This document shows, in pieces, positions 1 through 8,680 of a DNA stretch of 64,000 nucleotides; positions within the stretch are counted from its first letter, which is position 1; each line of letters opens with the position of its first letter. The position numbers and the translations under genes were made by a program. This DNA is from an uncultured Prevotella sp. (GTDB lineage: Bacteria; Bacteroidota; Bacteroidia; Bacteroidales; Bacteroidaceae). The DNA lies in NCBI GenBank assembly GCA_900550035.1, contig URQS01000006.1:19887-83886 (forward strand). Reading direction: 5' to 3'. The notes beneath the pieces are model-generated. The model was not told the DNA's origin. It did not search any database and was given only the letters and a program-made list of their open reading frames with translations.

Positions 1-1680
1 ATAGCGACGGTTGCGCGATGCCATTATCTCGTGGAATATCTCCGGACGACGGCGTATGTACTTGCGCGAGCACCATATCCACATCGGTATGTCAAACTCG
101 GCGTGTGCCAGACGGGCGTCTACCTTGGCTGAGTGCATACGACAGAAGAAGTGCATATCGCCCTCGTAGCATTCCTCGCCGTGGTCGGGAACATACAGCA
201 CGATAGCATCCTCGTTCTCAAACTTTTTCACTATCTCGGTCACAACGGAGTCGTTGTAGAGTATGGCATTGTCGTAGTCGGCAAGTATCTGGCGCTCGCG
301 GGCGTTGAGATTGGGCTTCAGCTCTTTGTAGTCATCACCATGGAAGTGCTTGCGATTCTTGGGCGAACGCTGTCGATATGCCACATGCTGTCCCAAGAGA
401 TGGAATATGATGAGATTGTTTTCGCCGTTCTGTCCCTGCAGCTCGTCATAATCCTTGAGCAAGTACTCATCAAACTCGTGCAACTTGGTGTTGCGAGTGT
501 CAAACTGTGCCGCACTCAGCTTCGGATTGTTCAAGAAGAAACCGCCACTGAAATCGTACACAGCCTCGCCTGCCTTCGGAAGAAACTGGTTGGTGATGAA
601 CGTGACATGATAGCCTGCCTTGCGGAACACGGCTGGGAAGAGCGGATAGTCACACCACTCACCCTTGTCGCCTACGGTGTAGAGCGAGAAGATATGCTTA
701 AAGACAAAGCTCGTAAGATTCCACGGACTCACCACGTCGGTATATTTCACCAGTCGGCCCTGCTTCTCAAGCTTCTGTTGGCGAGGCGTGGTGGGCATGC
801 AGTAGCCATACTGTGCAGAGTGATGGCGGTTGTAGCTCTCGCCTATGATAAGCACGATATTTGGCGAGCGGAACGAACAAGAGTCGACCTTCACCTTGTC
901 TACTCTTGCCACCAAGCGGTCCACCTGCTTTGCGGTGAGCGTATTGGCGTAGATACTGAATGCCAGACGGTAGATAGGCTGATAAAGGTTGGCTTTGTCC
1001 TTCTCTGTAAGTGTATGCTCCACTTCGCCTATTGTACGGCCCGACATCAACTTGATGAAGGCTGCCTTGTTGTGTACACTGTAGCACGTCGACACAACAA
1101 GCAATATAAGCACAGCCCACTGACTTACTGGACGCACTCGCTTAAACATCAGTCCGAAACGGTCGAGCAGCGACCAGAACAGACGACACCAATTCTTTGG
1201 TACAAAGTGAGGAAAGCGCAGCTGCAACGTCACAAGCAGATGTATGAACATAAGCAACACCACCCATCCCACGTTGCTGAACAATATGTCGGGCGCCACA
1301 CATGAGCGCAAGAACTCGCCTGCTTCGCGGGTGTCGGTTTCGCCTACAAGCAATAGCATCGTAGGTGTGAGCGACGAATGGAACTTGACAAAACAATAGA
1401 CATCGACCAATGCCGTCACATACAGTATGAAATAGAATATGCCACGCACCCATGGACGCACACGACGGGGCAGCAACGTGAGCACCAAGGCAAGCATATA
1501 TACATCGAGAAAGAGTTCGGGAAACAGATTGTCATAGAGATGTGCTCCTCGAACATCAGGCAATGTCGCCCAGGCGCATATACATCCAAGGACATACATG
1601 AACACAAAAAAAGGGGCATTGCAACGCAACGGTTCTGACACAAGAGCCACGAATCGGCGCATCATTTGTAAGTATCTCAT
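1..1680 (-). CDS. Lipid A phosphoethanolamine transferase (EptA/CptA family), 3' end beyond the window
   Basis: The reading frame runs open from an ATG at 1680 to the first base of the window, giving 560 residues with no stop, so the C-terminus is missing. About five membrane segments lie in the first 200 residues (roughly 21-40, 55-70, 80-97, 137-153, 187-201). A periplasmic sulfatase-fold domain follows. It begins PNIVLIIGES near residue 273, with Ser282 where this family carries its Ser/Thr nucleophile, and it has the metal-binding motif PDHGEE at residues 498-503. The family transfers phosphoethanolamine from phosphatidylethanolamine to lipid A or core sugars, often giving cationic peptide resistance. 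The acceptor here cannot be read from sequence. It is transcribed alone from a promoter just upstream and insulated from ompA by a terminator. The family call is firm, the substrate inferred. Confidence 0.88.
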   Translation of the reverse strand, partial: MRYLQMMRRFVALVSEPLRCNAPFFVFMYVLGCICAWATLPDVRGAHLYDNLFPELFLDVYMLALVLTLLPRRVRPWVRGIFYFILYVTALVDVYCFVKFHSSLTPTMLLLVGETDTREAGEFLRSCVAPDILFSNVGWVVLLMFIHLLVTLQLRFPHFVPKNWCRLFWSLLDRFGLMFKRVRPVSQWAVLILLVVSTCYSVHNKAAFIKLMSGRTIGEVEHTLTEKDKANLYQPIYRLAFSIYANTLTAKQVDRLVARVDKVKVDSCSFRSPNIVLIIGESYNRHHSAQYGYCMPTTPRQQKLEKQGRLVKYTDVVSPWNLTSFVFKHIFSLYTVGDKGEWCDYPLFPAVFRKAGYHVTFITNQFLPKAGEAVYDFSGGFFLNNPKLSAAQFDTRNTKLHEFDEYLLKDYDELQGQNGENNLIIFHLLGQHVAYRQRSPKNRKHFHGDDYKELKPNLNARERQILADYDNAILYNDSVVTEIVKKFENEDAIVLYVPDHGEECYEGDMHFFCRMHSAKVDARLAHAEFDIPMWIWCSRKYIRRRPEIFHEIMASRNRRY

Positions 1681-1702
1681 TCGAATGTTGATTTATTTTA
1701 CG

Positions 1703-1710
1703 CAAATTTA
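1703..1710 (-). promoter_or_regulatory. -7 element TAAATTTG of the phosphoethanolamine transferase gene
   Basis: On the minus strand TAAATTTG fits the Bacteroidetes -7 consensus TAnnTTTG and lies 22 bases before the start codon. I see no clear -33 TTTG at the expected 19-20-base spacing. Confidence 0.5.
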
Positions 1711-1766
1711 CATATCTTTTTTCAATTATGGAGCTTAAAACAACCAATTATAGAACCTATAGACAT

Positions 1767-1797
1767 AAAAAAAGGTGCCTTCCTTGCGGAAAACACC
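1767..1797 (-). terminator. Intrinsic terminator of the ompA-like gene
   Basis: On the minus strand, GGTGTTTTCC and GGAAGGCACC form a 10-bp stem (two G-U pairs) closed by a GCAA tetraloop and followed by seven T. It starts about 55 bases after the OmpA stop codon. Confidence 0.85.
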
Positions 1798-1851
1798 CAT
1801 AATATTTGTTTTTTTTGACTATTACGTCTTGTATAGCTAAGCGTTGCCGAA

Positions 1852-2991
1852 TTACTCAGCAATCTTAACTGTAGCACGACGGTTGTAAGAAACCGGTGAG
1901 AGGTCGCTTACACCACCCTTACCCTGTGTAGAAATCTTGTCGCGGTTAACACCCATCTTAACAAGCTCGCTAGCTACAGTCTCAGCACGACGCTCAGAGA
2001 GACTCTGGTTGTAATCAGCTGCACCAGTAGCGCTGTCAGCATAACCTGTTACTACGAGGTTTGAGTTGTTCTCCTTAGCATAGTCGGCAAGCGACTGGAT
2101 GTTAACGAGGTCCTTGCGTGAAGCAATGTTTGACTTGTTGATGTTGAAGAATACTGACAACGGAGTGTTGCTGTAGTTCTTAACGATAGGAGCCGGCTCT
2201 TCCTTCTTCACAGAAAGAAGGTTCTTCAGACGAGCGTTCTCTGCATTAGCATCGTTGAGCTGTGCATTGAGAGCATCAATCTGGCTCTGTGAGAGAGCCT
2301 TGATAGCATCTACGTCAGGAGTCTTGCTCCAAGTGCCCTTACCAAGGTTGAATGTAAGACCAACTTCAGCATAGAGCTTATTGTCGTGGCTATCCCAACC
2401 GCGGTTGCCTACACCACTTGTTACACCGTCGAAATCACTCTCAGCCCAGTTCCAACCAAGCTCGAAGTTGACAGCAACCTTATTGCTTACACGGAATGTG
2501 TTGAGGATACCTGCAGAGAGGTTCATTGCATAGCAATTGTAGTCACAGTTACGGTTGATACCACCACCTACAAAAGGAATGAAGTTCCATACACGTGTCG
2601 GATTGTAACCGTAAATCATATTGCTGAGGTTGAAGAGTATGTTCTCGTTGAGTGTCCAGTACTTGTTAGAGTGCTTGTTCTCGTCGATTACAGTACGACC
2701 CCAAACGCCAGAGAACTTAGTACGAAGACCAAGACCCGGTGTGAACCACTTACCAACAGCTACAGACAATCCTGGAGCAGAACGGAAACTCTTGAACGGA
2801 CTGCGTGAAAGTCCAGCACCATGCTCTTCGTTTGAATAGAAAGCGTTCCAGTCAGCACCTGCCTGAATAAACCAATTGCTCCAGAATGAGTTTGTTGCAA
2901 CGCTGTACTTCTGTACGGGGTCTGTTGTCTCCTGAGCCATTGAACTCATTGACAGACCGCACATTGCTAAAACTAAAAATAACTTTTTCAT
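1852..2991 (-). CDS. OmpA-family outer membrane porin with peptidoglycan-binding domain
   Basis: The 379-residue protein has a signal peptide ending near MSSMAQ (residue 20). An aromatic-rich beta-barrel follows (about 30-220), then a short helical linker rich in Ala/Asn/Leu (about 230-255) and a C-terminal OmpA domain (about 270-379). That domain contains TGYADSATG and NQSLSERRAE, the region whose Asp and Arg bind diaminopimelate in peptidoglycan. Its role is to anchor the outer membrane to the cell wall. Bacteroidetes OmpA proteins of this length are abundant envelope proteins. It is downstream of mutL but has its own -7 element and its own terminator, so it is probably monocistronic and strongly expressed. 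Confidence 0.93.
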   Translation of the reverse strand: MKKLFLVLAMCGLSMSSMAQETTDPVQKYSVATNSFWSNWFIQAGADWNAFYSNEEHGAGLSRSPFKSFRSAPGLSVAVGKWFTPGLGLRTKFSGVWGRTVIDENKHSNKYWTLNENILFNLSNMIYGYNPTRVWNFIPFVGGGINRNCDYNCYAMNLSAGILNTFRVSNKVAVNFELGWNWAESDFDGVTSGVGNRGWDSHDNKLYAEVGLTFNLGKGTWSKTPDVDAIKALSQSQIDALNAQLNDANAENARLKNLLSVKKEEPAPIVKNYSNTPLSVFFNINKSNIASRKDLVNIQSLADYAKENNSNLVVTGYADSATGAADYNQSLSERRAETVASELVKMGVNRDKISTQGKGGVSDLSPVSYNRRATVKIAE

Positions 2992-3076
2992 AACCTTTAT
3001 TAATTTAACAATCTTATATTTTCCTTTTTTCCTTTTGCATTAATGCTAAAGGACATATTCCCTCTCAAATTTTGCG

Positions 3077-3084
3077 CAAAGTTA
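3077..3084 (-). promoter_or_regulatory. -7 element TAACTTTG for the ompA-like gene
   Basis: TAACTTTG on the minus strand matches TAnnTTTG and implies a leader of about 80 bases. A -33 match at the usual spacing was not found. Confidence 0.5.
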
Positions 3085-3183
3085 CTAATAAAAACCAAAT
3101 AAGCATACTATTTTGACAAGATTATTGTCAGAATGGCTAAAAAAGATAAATAACGAATATTCTTTCAAACATTCATTTTGTCT

Positions 3184-5163
3184 CTAACCAAGCATACGCT
3201 GTATTTCAGTCTGCCGCAGAATAGAAAGTATCTTGCTACCATCGGGTGCATAGTTGAAGTTGGAGCACGCAAAGAGGTCGTTTACGATATTTTCCATCTC
3301 TTCATTGCCAAGCACCTGACCATAAGCTACAGCGGCACTGCGAGCCAGACATAATGCCACAGTATGAGTAGTATGATCAAGTGCCGAACTGGTATTGTCG
3401 GCTGACGAGGCTACAATGTCCTGCACAAGCGACACGTAGTCGAGACCGTCAAGTCCTGAAGGAACTCCACAGATGGAATACACACCGCCTCCAAGTTCAC
3501 TCAAATCGAAACCTGCCGACTTCAATTCGGGCAACAGTTGCTGCATAATGACATCTTCCGACTGGGCAAACTGCACTGTCTCCGGAAACATCAACTTTTG
3601 TGTAGCCGACTTGTGCGCTTTTATCTGCTCGGTATATCGCTCGTACAATATGCGCATATGAGCACGGTGCTGGTCGACAATCATCAGCCCCGACTTAACG
3701 GCTGTCATTATATACTGACCCTTATATTGATAATGTACTGGCGATTTATCCTCTATCGGTGATGCAAACACTGCAGACGGAACTTCTGCCTGAGCCATAC
3801 TTGATGCAATAGGCACGTCGGCTGAAGGTGTCGACATATTGACAGATGGTATAGGCTGGCTACTTTGCGATGCAACGGGCTGAAGGTCGGGTATGTCGGG
3901 CATTGGTTCCATTATGCTCTTGTTGGCCTTCGACCCTACTATCACGTCGTTGCTGCCATCGAACAGCGAGGTCTGACGCTGACGTGACGTGCTGCTCTCC
4001 AATCCGTCGAACATTCGTTCCCACTCCGACGGAGCCGAACGGCGGACAGACGGTTCGTTGAACGGATTGTACGAGGGATTGTACTGCAACTTGGGTGCAC
4101 GCACTTCTTCTGCCGACCCCAATGCGGGTATCTCAGGCTGTCCCTCGGTGTCAAACTCAATGGCTGTTACGTCGCTGAACATTCCTACAGCATCTTTCAC
4201 CGCTGCTGCAAGAATCTGCCATATTGTAGGCTCGTTCTCAAACTTTATTTCGGTCTTTGTCGGGTGTATGTTTACGTCGATGTCTTCGGGCTTGACGGTG
4301 AAATATATGAAATACGGCACCTGGTCGCCTTCGGGCACAAGTCGCTCGTAGGCTGTCATCACTGCTTTGTGGAAGTAGGGATGCTTCATGTAGCGGCCGT
4401 TGACGAAAAAGTATTGGCGCGCTCCCTTACGTCGTGCCGACTCGGGTTTGCCTATGAATCCCGTTAGTTTGCACATCGTGGTGTCGATGTCAATGGGCAG
4501 GAGGTGCTGGTTTATCTTCTTGCCGAACACGTCTACTATGCGCTGACGCAGACCAGCAGCCTTCAGATTGTACAACTCGTTGTCGTTGTTATAGAGTGTG
4601 AATGCCACGTCGGGATTGACAAGGGCTATACGTTCAAAGGCAGTGACAATATTGTTGAGTTCTGTAGCATTCGACTTGAGGAACTTGCGCCTAACGGGAA
4701 CGTTGTAGAAGAGGTTTTCCACCATAAAATTGCTGCCCACAGCACACGAACAAGCCTCCTGCGACACAAAGCGCGACCCTGCCAATGAGAGTTGTGTGCC
4801 TAAGTCGTCGTCAGCCATGCGTGTCTTGAGCGTCACCTGCGCCACAGCGGCTATCGAGGCGAGTGCCTCACCGCGAAATCCCATCGTGTGCAGATTGAAA
4901 AGGTCGTCGGCCTTGCGTATCTTACTTGTAGCGTGGCGCTCAAACGAGAGTCGGGCGTCGGTCTCCGACATTCCCTTACCGTTATCTATCACCTGTATCG
5001 AAGTGCGACCCGAATCGACACACACCACCTGTATAGACGTAGCTCCTGCGTCAATCGAGTTCTCGACGAGTTCCTTAATGACACTTGCAGGACGCTGTAT
5101 CACCTCGCCTGCCGCAATCTGATTGGCCACTGAATCGGGCAACAGTTGTATTATATCACTCAT
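3184..5163 (-). CDS. mutL: DNA mismatch repair protein MutL
   Basis: The 659-residue protein has an intact N-terminal GHKL ATPase: ELVENSIDAGA near 31-41, DNGKGM near 60-65, and GFRGEAL near 95-101. A transducer domain, a low-complexity Ser/Pro linker (about 370-470) and a C-terminal dimerisation domain follow. MutL couples MutS mismatch recognition to strand removal. In the C-terminal domain the endonuclease motif DQHA-x2-E-x4-E reads DQHRAHMRILYE from Asp497: the Ala is Arg and the first Glu is Met. No clear CPHGRP-type motif is visible near the C-terminus. The gene follows the small membrane protein gene by 6 bases and is the last gene of the guaB-to-mutL block. Confidence 0.96.
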   Translation of the reverse strand: MSDIIQLLPDSVANQIAAGEVIQRPASVIKELVENSIDAGATSIQVVCVDSGRTSIQVIDNGKGMSETDARLSFERHATSKIRKADDLFNLHTMGFRGEALASIAAVAQVTLKTRMADDDLGTQLSLAGSRFVSQEACSCAVGSNFMVENLFYNVPVRRKFLKSNATELNNIVTAFERIALVNPDVAFTLYNNDNELYNLKAAGLRQRIVDVFGKKINQHLLPIDIDTTMCKLTGFIGKPESARRKGARQYFFVNGRYMKHPYFHKAVMTAYERLVPEGDQVPYFIYFTVKPEDIDVNIHPTKTEIKFENEPTIWQILAAAVKDAVGMFSDVTAIEFDTEGQPEIPALGSAEEVRAPKLQYNPSYNPFNEPSVRRSAPSEWERMFDGLESSTSRQRQTSLFDGSNDVIVGSKANKSIMEPMPDIPDLQPVASQSSQPIPSVNMSTPSADVPIASSMAQAEVPSAVFASPIEDKSPVHYQYKGQYIMTAVKSGLMIVDQHRAHMRILYERYTEQIKAHKSATQKLMFPETVQFAQSEDVIMQQLLPELKSAGFDLSELGGGVYSICGVPSGLDGLDYVSLVQDIVASSADNTSSALDHTTHTVALCLARSAAVAYGQVLGNEEMENIVNDLFACSNFNYAPDGSKILSILRQTEIQRMLG

Positions 5164-5169
5164 AGGGTT

Positions 5170-5424
5170 TTACAGTTTGATTAATATAACAGCAAGTAGG
5201 AAAGCAAGTATTACCACTATCATGACTCCCATCATGAGGAGCAATCCTCTGCCATGTCGTTGGTTTCGTCCACGACCGGCATGCAGTGCTTCCTCTTCGA
5301 GCGAGCGCTGCGCCAACACATCTGGCGGAACGCCACGACGCAGACTGTCAATCAGGTCGCGGCGCTCATTGCTGAAGCGCATCGTATAGTGAAAGCCGCG
5401 TGGGCGGCGGTTGAAAAAATACAT
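5170..5424 (-). CDS. Small single-pass membrane protein, unknown function
   Basis: This 84-residue protein has a basic N-terminal half (RRPRGFHY, RNQRHGRG). It ends in one strong membrane segment, about residues 60-83, built of Met/Val/Ile/Leu. It sits between the OstA-like gene (10 bases upstream) and mutL (6 bases downstream), and the tight spacing supports translation as part of the operon. I recognise no domain. It is probably a cytoplasmic-facing tail-anchored protein. Its place beside lipopolysaccharide transport genes suggests an envelope role, but that is only context. Confidence 0.8.
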   Translation of the reverse strand: MYFFNRRPRGFHYTMRFSNERRDLIDSLRRGVPPDVLAQRSLEEEALHAGRGRNQRHGRGLLLMMGVMIVVILAFLLAVILIKL

Positions 5425-5434
5425 GCTTTTTATA

Positions 5435-7093
5435 TTATTCTAATTTCTGCAATGGTGCCTCACGACGCGGTATAGCCTTCAATTGCGAGCCACCCTTTTT
5501 GCCTCGCCACTCAAATATATCGTTCTTGTCGAGCGGACGTATATAGTCGAACCATTCGAATGCGCCAAGGTGCAACTTGTCAGGCGGCACCTGGGTGATG
5601 GGATACATTGTACCGGAAGCCTTTGATGTCCATATACGTTCAAGCTGACGATCTGCCGAGATAAACATCCGCATAGTATCTGTCTCGAGATAATTGAGTT
5701 CGGTGAGTACAGAATCTTTCGAGTCGGCATTGTAATATATTGTCATCACATTGCCTACAGCATCTGTACGGCGTACCGCTCCATCGGTGAAATAGGTGTC
5801 CATACGCTTTGAAGACACCTGATTGAAGCGGTTTTTACCGTCAACCAATTCCACTGATAGAGCCTGATCAATGACCTCGGCTTTGCGAACAGTAGAATCG
5901 GCAAAGTATACCTTTATCTCTTCGCCAAGTATCTGGCGATTCAAATTCCATGCTATCGGGTCGCGATACATTGTCATACACGAGTCGAGCGAGCTGAATA
6001 CGAGCGAGTCGCATACAGCCTGCACGTCCTGACGATAGGCTCGCACATGCGGAAAGGCATGCACCTTACGATAAACCGAGTCGGTATTGATATGGAAAGT
6101 AAAAATCTTCAATGAGTCGGCATGCATCCACAGTGTGTCACGCTGCGAGTAGTCGAGCAACATGGCGCGGTCGGTAGCATATCCATATCCGGTCTTCTCG
6201 TTATAGAACAGACGGTTGGCATGTAGCTCGTTCTTGTTCTTCTTGTCGATATACACTACGTTGCCAAATCCCTCGTTGTTGCCGTTAGAGTTGTCGTGGT
6301 ATAGCGAATCGCCCGTAATGGTCTTGTCACCATCAACGATTGTTGAGCGTCCGAACAGCTGCGAGCGGTCGGTACGCGAGTTGGTGTAAGCATCGGTAGT
6401 GTGTATTATCGTACCCTTGGATGTTATGGTCGACGGTCCTACCACATGTGCTACCGACGTACGAGTATCATAATGCAACGTATCAGTAGTAATATGGTTC
6501 TGGCCTGAGAACATCTCCACTCCATAGTAGAATGATGCCTCGCGTGTTGCTGTGCTGTATGCACCCCAGTCGCTGACAAGCCGGTCTTTGCCGTCAACCA
6601 GTTTTCCACCCTCAAAGAAATAAGCGAGGTTGTACAAACGGTCGTAATCGAGCGAGTCGGTATACAATGTCTGCTTACGATGCTTGAGAACCACATTATT
6701 GCGGGCATGCATCATCTGGTCGGCACCATTGTAGTCGGCACGGTCGCAAGTGAGCGACAGGGTATCGCCCTGCTTAAAGCGCACATGTCCGAAAGCCATA
6801 ACCGAATTTTCTACCTGAAAGAAGTAGGCACTGTCGCACCACAATTGCGAGCCGGCATGGGTAAAGTGTACCTTACCTCGGAGTATCTGTGCTCCTGGTA
6901 CAGCTCCCCACTGGTCGTAAGTCAACTCATCAGCGTGCTTCAGATACACACGTTCGTCGGTTTTCTGGCGCTTCTTCTTTTTGTCAGGAGCCGCAACTGT
7001 TGTTATAAGACTAAAGCCAAAAAGGCATAGAATCGTCATTACGACGACTCTATGCCACTTTATACTTGTATGATTATTTTCATTCATTGCCAT
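5435..7093 (-). CDS. OstA/LptA-like lipopolysaccharide transport protein
   Basis: The 552-residue protein has an N-terminal signal or anchor (hydrophobic about 15-35). Repeated beta-strand units typical of the OstA/LptA jellyroll follow, for example LRGKVHFTHAGSQLWCDSAYF and LSLTCDRADYNG. LptA-type proteins bridge the periplasm and carry lipopolysaccharide to LptD. Bacteroidetes commonly have this long OstA version next to SurA-type chaperones and mutL, as here. The protein is far longer than E. coli LptA (about 185 residues) and seems to contain several OstA repeats. An internal ATG two codons downstream (7087) is an alternative start. The surA-like gene is 45 bases upstream. Confidence 0.85.
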   Translation of the reverse strand: MAMNENNHTSIKWHRVVVMTILCLFGFSLITTVAAPDKKKKRQKTDERVYLKHADELTYDQWGAVPGAQILRGKVHFTHAGSQLWCDSAYFFQVENSVMAFGHVRFKQGDTLSLTCDRADYNGADQMMHARNNVVLKHRKQTLYTDSLDYDRLYNLAYFFEGGKLVDGKDRLVSDWGAYSTATREASFYYGVEMFSGQNHITTDTLHYDTRTSVAHVVGPSTITSKGTIIHTTDAYTNSRTDRSQLFGRSTIVDGDKTITGDSLYHDNSNGNNEGFGNVVYIDKKNKNELHANRLFYNEKTGYGYATDRAMLLDYSQRDTLWMHADSLKIFTFHINTDSVYRKVHAFPHVRAYRQDVQAVCDSLVFSSLDSCMTMYRDPIAWNLNRQILGEEIKVYFADSTVRKAEVIDQALSVELVDGKNRFNQVSSKRMDTYFTDGAVRRTDAVGNVMTIYYNADSKDSVLTELNYLETDTMRMFISADRQLERIWTSKASGTMYPITQVPPDKLHLGAFEWFDYIRPLDKNDIFEWRGKKGGSQLKAIPRREAPLQKLE

Positions 7094-7138
7094 TAAACAA
7101 TAAGCCTTTTAAAGCATAACTATACGGGATGAGAGACA

Positions 7139-8614
7139 CTACTTTATCCAACCCTCGTACTCAAACTTGCACTTCTTGCAACGGTCGTTCATCTTGACAT
7201 ATGTAGTCTTAATCTTGTTTACCACCCACTGGTGCAAGAAGTCGGCACGCTGCTTCTGTAGCACCACATTCTTCATCACCTGATAGTCTTCGGTGATTGT
7301 GGCACGGTGGGCTGGGGTACGGCTCTTAAGCCTTACGATGGCTGCCACAGTCTTGCCTTTTTCGTTAATCATCTGGAACGCCTTGCTCACATCGCCCACT
7401 TCCATGTTTTCTACCTCGCGAGCCACCTCGGTTGGGAGGTCCTTCATCTGGAACTTCGATGTGCGTCCGTCCTGACTGTTATACGACATAAGACCATGAT
7501 TGTTGCGTGTATCCTTATCGTCAGACACAACCGAAGCAGCCTCCTCAAAGGTCACCTTTGCTGCACGTATGTCTGTTGCAAGCGAGTCAAGACGTGTGCG
7601 CATTGAGTCGACAGCCTCGGTAGACACACGTGGAATGCGCAGTATGTGGCGCACCTTGATTTTGTCACCACGCTTGTCGATGAGCTGGATAATGTGGAAA
7701 CCATACTCCGACTCTACAATCTTCGAAATCTTCTTCGGGTCGGTCAGGTTGAATGCTACGCTTGCAAATGCGGGGTCAAGCATACCACGACCTACATAGT
7801 CCATCTCTCCACCCTGACGTGCCGAACCCGGATCCTCTGAATAAAGACGTGCCAGTGTACCGAAAGAAGCCTCGCCCTTATTTACACGGTCGGTATAGTC
7901 GCGCAAGTCGTTCTTCACACGGTTTATCTCGTCTTGTTCAATCTTAGGCTGACGGGTAATGATCTCTACCTCAACCTCGGTTGGAACGAAAGGAATGCTG
8001 TCCTCAGGCATATCGCGGAAGTAGTTGCGAACGTCAGACGGTGTAACCGTTATATCGCTCACCAACTTCTCTTTCATCTGCTGAATAAGCTGATTGTTCT
8101 TGAAATCGTCGTGCAACTGTGAGCGCATCTGTGCCACAGTCATTCTCTTGTATTCCTCGAGTTTCTCCTTCGAACCAGCCTGCTGTATCCAGCGGTTTAT
8201 CTGCATGTCAATGTTCTGTGCAATCTCACCCTCAGTCACTTCAATTGAGTCGATTGCAGCCTGATGAAGAAAGAGCTTCTGCACAGCTATCTGCTCGGGG
8301 ATAGCACAGTCGGGGTCGCCGTGCCACGTAACACCTTCAGCCTCACCTTGGAGTCGTGTCATCTCGACATCCGACTTGAGTATAGGCTCATCGCCTACAA
8401 CCCATATCACCTCGTCTACCACACTGTGCTCGGGTGCCTTGAAATCAGCATTTACAGCACGGGCGTTTGCCGTATCAGAAATGGCAACAACTGCCGTATC
8501 AGTCTGCGACTTGGCGTCAACCATAAGGCCCTTGCCACGCTGTGCATTGGCTCCAATACCAGCACAAAGCAACACGGCTACAAGAGCTATCAATATTGAT
8601 TTTGTTTTTTTCAT
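7139..8614 (-). CDS. surA: SurA-like periplasmic peptidyl-prolyl isomerase with two parvulin domains
   Basis: The 491-residue protein has a signal peptide (cleavage near ANAQ, residue 25). A SurA-type N-terminal chaperone segment follows, containing EVIWVVGDEPILKSDVE, and then two PpiC/rotamase domains (about 215-315 and 320-420). Parvulin hallmarks are the ARLYSEDPGSARQGGEM and YGFHIIQLIDKR stretches. SurA binds unfolded outer-membrane beta-barrels and delivers them to BamA. The C-terminus has an odd Cys pair (CKKC). It lies between a second parvulin gene (66 bases upstream) and the OstA-like gene. The tandem parvulin arrangement is usual in Bacteroidales. Confidence 0.92.
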   Translation of the reverse strand: MKKTKSILIALVAVLLCAGIGANAQRGKGLMVDAKSQTDTAVVAISDTANARAVNADFKAPEHSVVDEVIWVVGDEPILKSDVEMTRLQGEAEGVTWHGDPDCAIPEQIAVQKLFLHQAAIDSIEVTEGEIAQNIDMQINRWIQQAGSKEKLEEYKRMTVAQMRSQLHDDFKNNQLIQQMKEKLVSDITVTPSDVRNYFRDMPEDSIPFVPTEVEVEIITRQPKIEQDEINRVKNDLRDYTDRVNKGEASFGTLARLYSEDPGSARQGGEMDYVGRGMLDPAFASVAFNLTDPKKISKIVESEYGFHIIQLIDKRGDKIKVRHILRIPRVSTEAVDSMRTRLDSLATDIRAAKVTFEEAASVVSDDKDTRNNHGLMSYNSQDGRTSKFQMKDLPTEVAREVENMEVGDVSKAFQMINEKGKTVAAIVRLKSRTPAHRATITEDYQVMKNVVLQKQRADFLHQWVVNKIKTTYVKMNDRCKKCKFEYEGWIK

Positions 8615-8680
8615 TTATCTCTTTTTGTTTTGTTCTATTTCCTTACTTATATTTCTCTATACAGTATTGACGGCATTTTA

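Noticed and set aside
133..1305. A 390-codon plus-strand reading frame over the first 1.3 kb
   Set aside because: It is the antisense shadow of the phosphoethanolamine transferase. Its translation lacks any domain, while the minus strand reads a clean sulfatase-fold enzyme through the window edge.
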